A model generated the notes under the pieces. It was not told the origin of the DNA, did no database searches, and saw only the letters and a program-made list of their open reading frames with translations. This document shows, piece after piece, positions 12,768-15,199 of a DNA stretch of 15,199 bases. How positions within the stretch are numbered: the first letter of the stretch is position 1; each line of letters opens with the position of its first letter. The stretch comes from Bacteroidia bacterium. GTDB taxonomy: Bacteria; Bacteroidota; Bacteroidia; Bacteroidales; UBA12481. The translations under genes and the position numbers were made by a program. The stretch lies in assembly GCA_026391235.1 (NCBI GenBank), contig JAPLDV010000453.1:1-15199 (forward strand), written 5' to 3'.

Positions 12768-15199
12768 TCATTTTTTAATTATGGTCGGCTTGCCAAATCC
12801 CAGCGCGGTAAGCGGTTCGGCCTGCGTGGCAGCATCGCCGGATATCACATAGTACATTCGGTCGGGATTTATGTATTTCTGCGCCAGGGCCTTATGCTGT
12901 TCAACAGTCATGTTCCGGATGGTTTCCTGCTCCAGTCTGACATAATCTTTAGGCAGATTGTACATGCTGATCTCACTTAGCATGCCGGTAAGTGCACCAA
13001 GTGTCTCAAAATTCAGGGCGTAGGATTTTATCAGATAATTGCGTGTCATGGCCAGATCCTTTTCAGAGATCCCGTTCCGGTATTTCTCCATCAGGTCCTT
13101 AAATATCTGAACCGATTCGAGTGTTGCCGAAGAGCGAACCATGGAGGCGGCTGTAAACGGCCCGGGAACATAGGATCCCGAAAATTCAGTGCTAGCTCCA
13201 TAAGTAAACCCTTTCTGCTCACGAAGAACCTGGTTAACCAGCGACAGGAAATTACCGCCGAGATAATCATTCATTACTGTTGCAGCAAAATAATCAGGAT
13301 CTGACTGGGCAAGGGCCAGGTTGCCTATCCGAATAGTCGATTGTTTGGCACCGGGAACATCAACAAAATAGATTTCGGATTTCTGCAAAGGGGCCGGAAT
13401 CGGATAGGCCGGAAAAACAACTTCTTGTGCCTGCCACTTTGAAGCTAAATCTTGCAACGACTTAATAATCTGATCCTTCTTAATATTACCTGCTATATGG
13501 AAATTAGCCACTGACGGGGTCATGTTGGCTGCATACCAGGATTTCAGATCCTCGATAGTGATGGTTGGAACCGATTCCAGCGTGCCGCTGGCACTTACGG
13601 ACAAAATATGAGCTGAGCCATACACTTTTTGCATGAATGTTTCACCGGCAAGAGCAGGCGGACTGGACTTCTGGCGCTTAAGGTTGTTAATCACGCGGGT
13701 TTGCAGCAGCCCGAACTCATCTGCATCCCAGCGCGGCTCGAGGAGCATTTCCTCCAACAGCGCCAGGGTGGCATCATAATTCCGGACCAGGCAGTTGGCA
13801 TTGATGGTAATCGCCGAGCCGGAAGACCTGATGTTTATCCGGGCTCCCAGGGATTCAATTGCTTCCTCCAGTTCCTGCGGGGTTTTGTTTTTCGTTCCCT
13901 GGTTCATCAGTGAAGCCATCATGGAAGCAACACCCGGCTTTTCGAGTTTGTCCAGGTAATGGCCCCCTTTCAATACAATATTAAATTGTACCAGCGGAAG
14001 TTCGTTCTGCTCAATGCCCCAAACACCCATACCGTTCGAAAGCTTATCATTCCAAACCGTCGGGATGGTTACAACCGGCTCCGGCCCGTCGAGGGGAATG
14101 ACAGTACGGTCGAAAGCTGTCGGGGTTTTCACAATTTCATCGCTTGCTGATTCATCAATCTGAACCTGGGTGGCATTCAGGATATCTTCCTCTTTTACGC
14201 CCGCAGGAACTGATCCTTCCGCTGCGAGTTCCGGCTGCCCCTTCGGAACAAAACTCGTTGCCAGGTAAGGCTTTCCCTTGATATACTTTTCATATACCCG
14301 GATGATATCGGCCTTTGTAACTGCTTTTGTTCTTTCCAGATCGGTTTTATAGAAATCGGGCGATCCGCCATATTCATTATATTGAGCCAGCTGGAACGAC
14401 TTACCCAGAACGCTGCTGATCCCGTTATAGAAGCTGGTTTCCTGGCCTGCCTTTATCCGTTCGACATCCGCTTCAGTAAAACTTTCCTTTTCGAAACGTT
14501 TAAATGACTCAAATACAGCAGCTTCCACATCCTTGAGATTTACCCCTTCGTTAGCGGTCACCGTCACAGTAAAGGTGCCTGCAACTTCCTGGCTGCCGTT
14601 ATCGGCACGCGGACCGGATGCCAGTTTCTTCTCCTTTTCAATCACCTTGTACATCGGGGCCTTCTTCCCCCGTGAGAGGAGCTGACCCAGATAGTCGAGT
14701 GCATAACTGTCCGGGCTGTATTGTTCTACGGTGGGCCAGATCATGGTCAGCTGGGCTGCCCTGGCAAAATTATCTTCGTGATACAGCTTTTTGGTCTGGG
14801 TGAGAGCTACCGGTTCCGGTGCCGGGTCGCTGAGTTTCGGACCCGCCTTGATCTCTCCGAAATACTTCTCTATCAATTTCTTTGCTTCTGCCGGATTAAA
14901 ATCTCCCGACAAAACCATGGTCGCATTGTTCGGAACATAGAATTTGTCGTGAAAGGTTTTGGCATCCTCCACCGAAGCTTTAAAAAGATCTTCCATTTCG
15001 CCGATTACCGTCCAGCTGTAGGGATGTCCCTTCGGATACAGGTTTTTGGAAATTACCCAATCGGTATAGCCGTACGGGGCATTATCCTCGTACTGCCGCT
15101 TTTCGTTCTGGACAACGTTCTGCTGGATGTTCAGAGCCTTTTTGTTGATTGCGTTGGTCAGGAATCCCAGGCGGTCGGACTCCAGCCACAGGACTTTTT
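12768..15199 (-). CDS. Second M16 family zinc metallopeptidase (5' end cut by window edge)
   Basis: The frame is open from the right edge to the TGA at 12768. An internal ATG at 14996 is not the true start: the 67 codons before it align with the neighbouring peptidase (LWLESDRLGFL, NIQQNVVQNEKRQ, NLYPKGHPYSWTVIGEMEDL). About 810 residues are visible. They include the third zinc ligand Glu (in QNEKRQ) and the C-domain Arg/Tyr pair in LREQKGFTYG, but the HxxEH motif lies beyond the edge. The C-domain has no metal motif (GVASMMASLMNQG). It is a paralogue of the gene at 9766-12564: 53 of the last 66 residues before the stop are identical and the architecture is the same. It lies upstream, so the two may share a transcript. 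A lipoprotein signal is expected but not visible. Confidence 0.93.
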   Translation of the reverse strand, partial: KVLWLESDRLGFLTNAINKKALNIQQNVVQNEKRQYEDNAPYGYTDWVISKNLYPKGHPYSWTVIGEMEDLFKASVEDAKTFHDKFYVPNNATMVLSGDFNPAEAKKLIEKYFGEIKAGPKLSDPAPEPVALTQTKKLYHEDNFARAAQLTMIWPTVEQYSPDSYALDYLGQLLSRGKKAPMYKVIEKEKKLASGPRADNGSQEVAGTFTVTVTANEGVNLKDVEAAVFESFKRFEKESFTEADVERIKAGQETSFYNGISSVLGKSFQLAQYNEYGGSPDFYKTDLERTKAVTKADIIRVYEKYIKGKPYLATSFVPKGQPELAAEGSVPAGVKEEDILNATQVQIDESASDEIVKTPTAFDRTVIPLDGPEPVVTIPTVWNDKLSNGMGVWGIEQNELPLVQFNIVLKGGHYLDKLEKPGVASMMASLMNQGTKNKTPQELEEAIESLGARINIRSSGSAITINANCLVRNYDATLALLEEMLLEPRWDADEFGLLQTRVINNLKRQKSSPPALAGETFMQKVYGSAHILSVSASGTLESVPTITIEDLKSWYAANMTPSVANFHIAGNIKKDQIIKSLQDLASKWQAQEVVFPAYPIPAPLQKSEIYFVDVPGAKQSTIRIGNLALAQSDPDYFAATVMNDYLGGNFLSLVNQVLREQKGFTYGASTEFSGSYVPGPFTAASMVRSSATLESVQIFKDLMEKYRNGISEKDLAMTRNYLIKSYALNFETLGALTGMLSEISMYNLPKDYVRLEQETIRNMTVEQHKALAQKYINPDRMYYVISGDAATQAEPLTALGFGKPTIIKK

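Noticed and set aside
14768..14996. Internal ATG at 14996 as the start of a shorter M16 protein
   Set aside because: The frame is open upstream to the window edge, and those 67 codons align residue by residue with the neighbouring paralogue, so the gene begins outside the window.

Overview
The window looks like a chromosomal segment of a free-living member of the Bacteroidota (probably Bacteroidales-like). The evidence is a type IX secretion sorting tail on one exported protein, promoters of the Bacteroidota type (TAnnTTTG at -7, TTTG near -33), start codons without Shine-Dalgarno sequences, many lipoprotein or Sec signal peptides, and moderate GC. No rRNA, tRNA, CRISPR array, phage gene or transposase gene was seen. 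Eleven of the twelve genes are on the minus strand.

Layout from left to right. 1-903: a Tat-exported Gfo/Idh/MocA oxidoreductase, cut by the left edge. 1026-2411: a PLP-dependent group II amino acid decarboxylase. 2496-3164: an exported SGNH/GDSL hydrolase. 3209-3403: a long imperfect palindrome built on REP-like units. 3409-4314: an exported protein of unknown function with a type IX sorting tail. 4397-5848: a three-gene operon (exported DUF1579-like protein, six-helix membrane protein, winged-helix regulator), read leftward from a clear promoter with an overlapping palindrome. 5944-7815: the only plus-strand gene, a secreted parallel beta-helix protein that may be a glycoside hydrolase. 7829-7973: a large inverted repeat between convergent genes. 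7993-9229: a lipoprotein gene and an HTH-plus-membrane-domain gene that overlap by 80 bases. 9230-9765: a 536-base gene-free block with strong palindromes and a terminator. 9766-15199: two tandem, closely related M16 zinc peptidase genes separated by more REP-like units. The right-hand copy runs off the window.

Most genes encode envelope or exported products: periplasmic peptidases, an esterase-like hydrolase, a beta-helix carbohydrate-active candidate and an exported oxidoreductase. No single pathway ties the whole window together. The clearest functional units are the DUF1579-like/membrane/winged-helix operon and the tandem M16 pair. No complete defence or other new system is evident. The least explained material is the non-coding architecture (palindromic repeats at four places), the 80-base gene overlap, and a protein-like open stretch at 904-1025.
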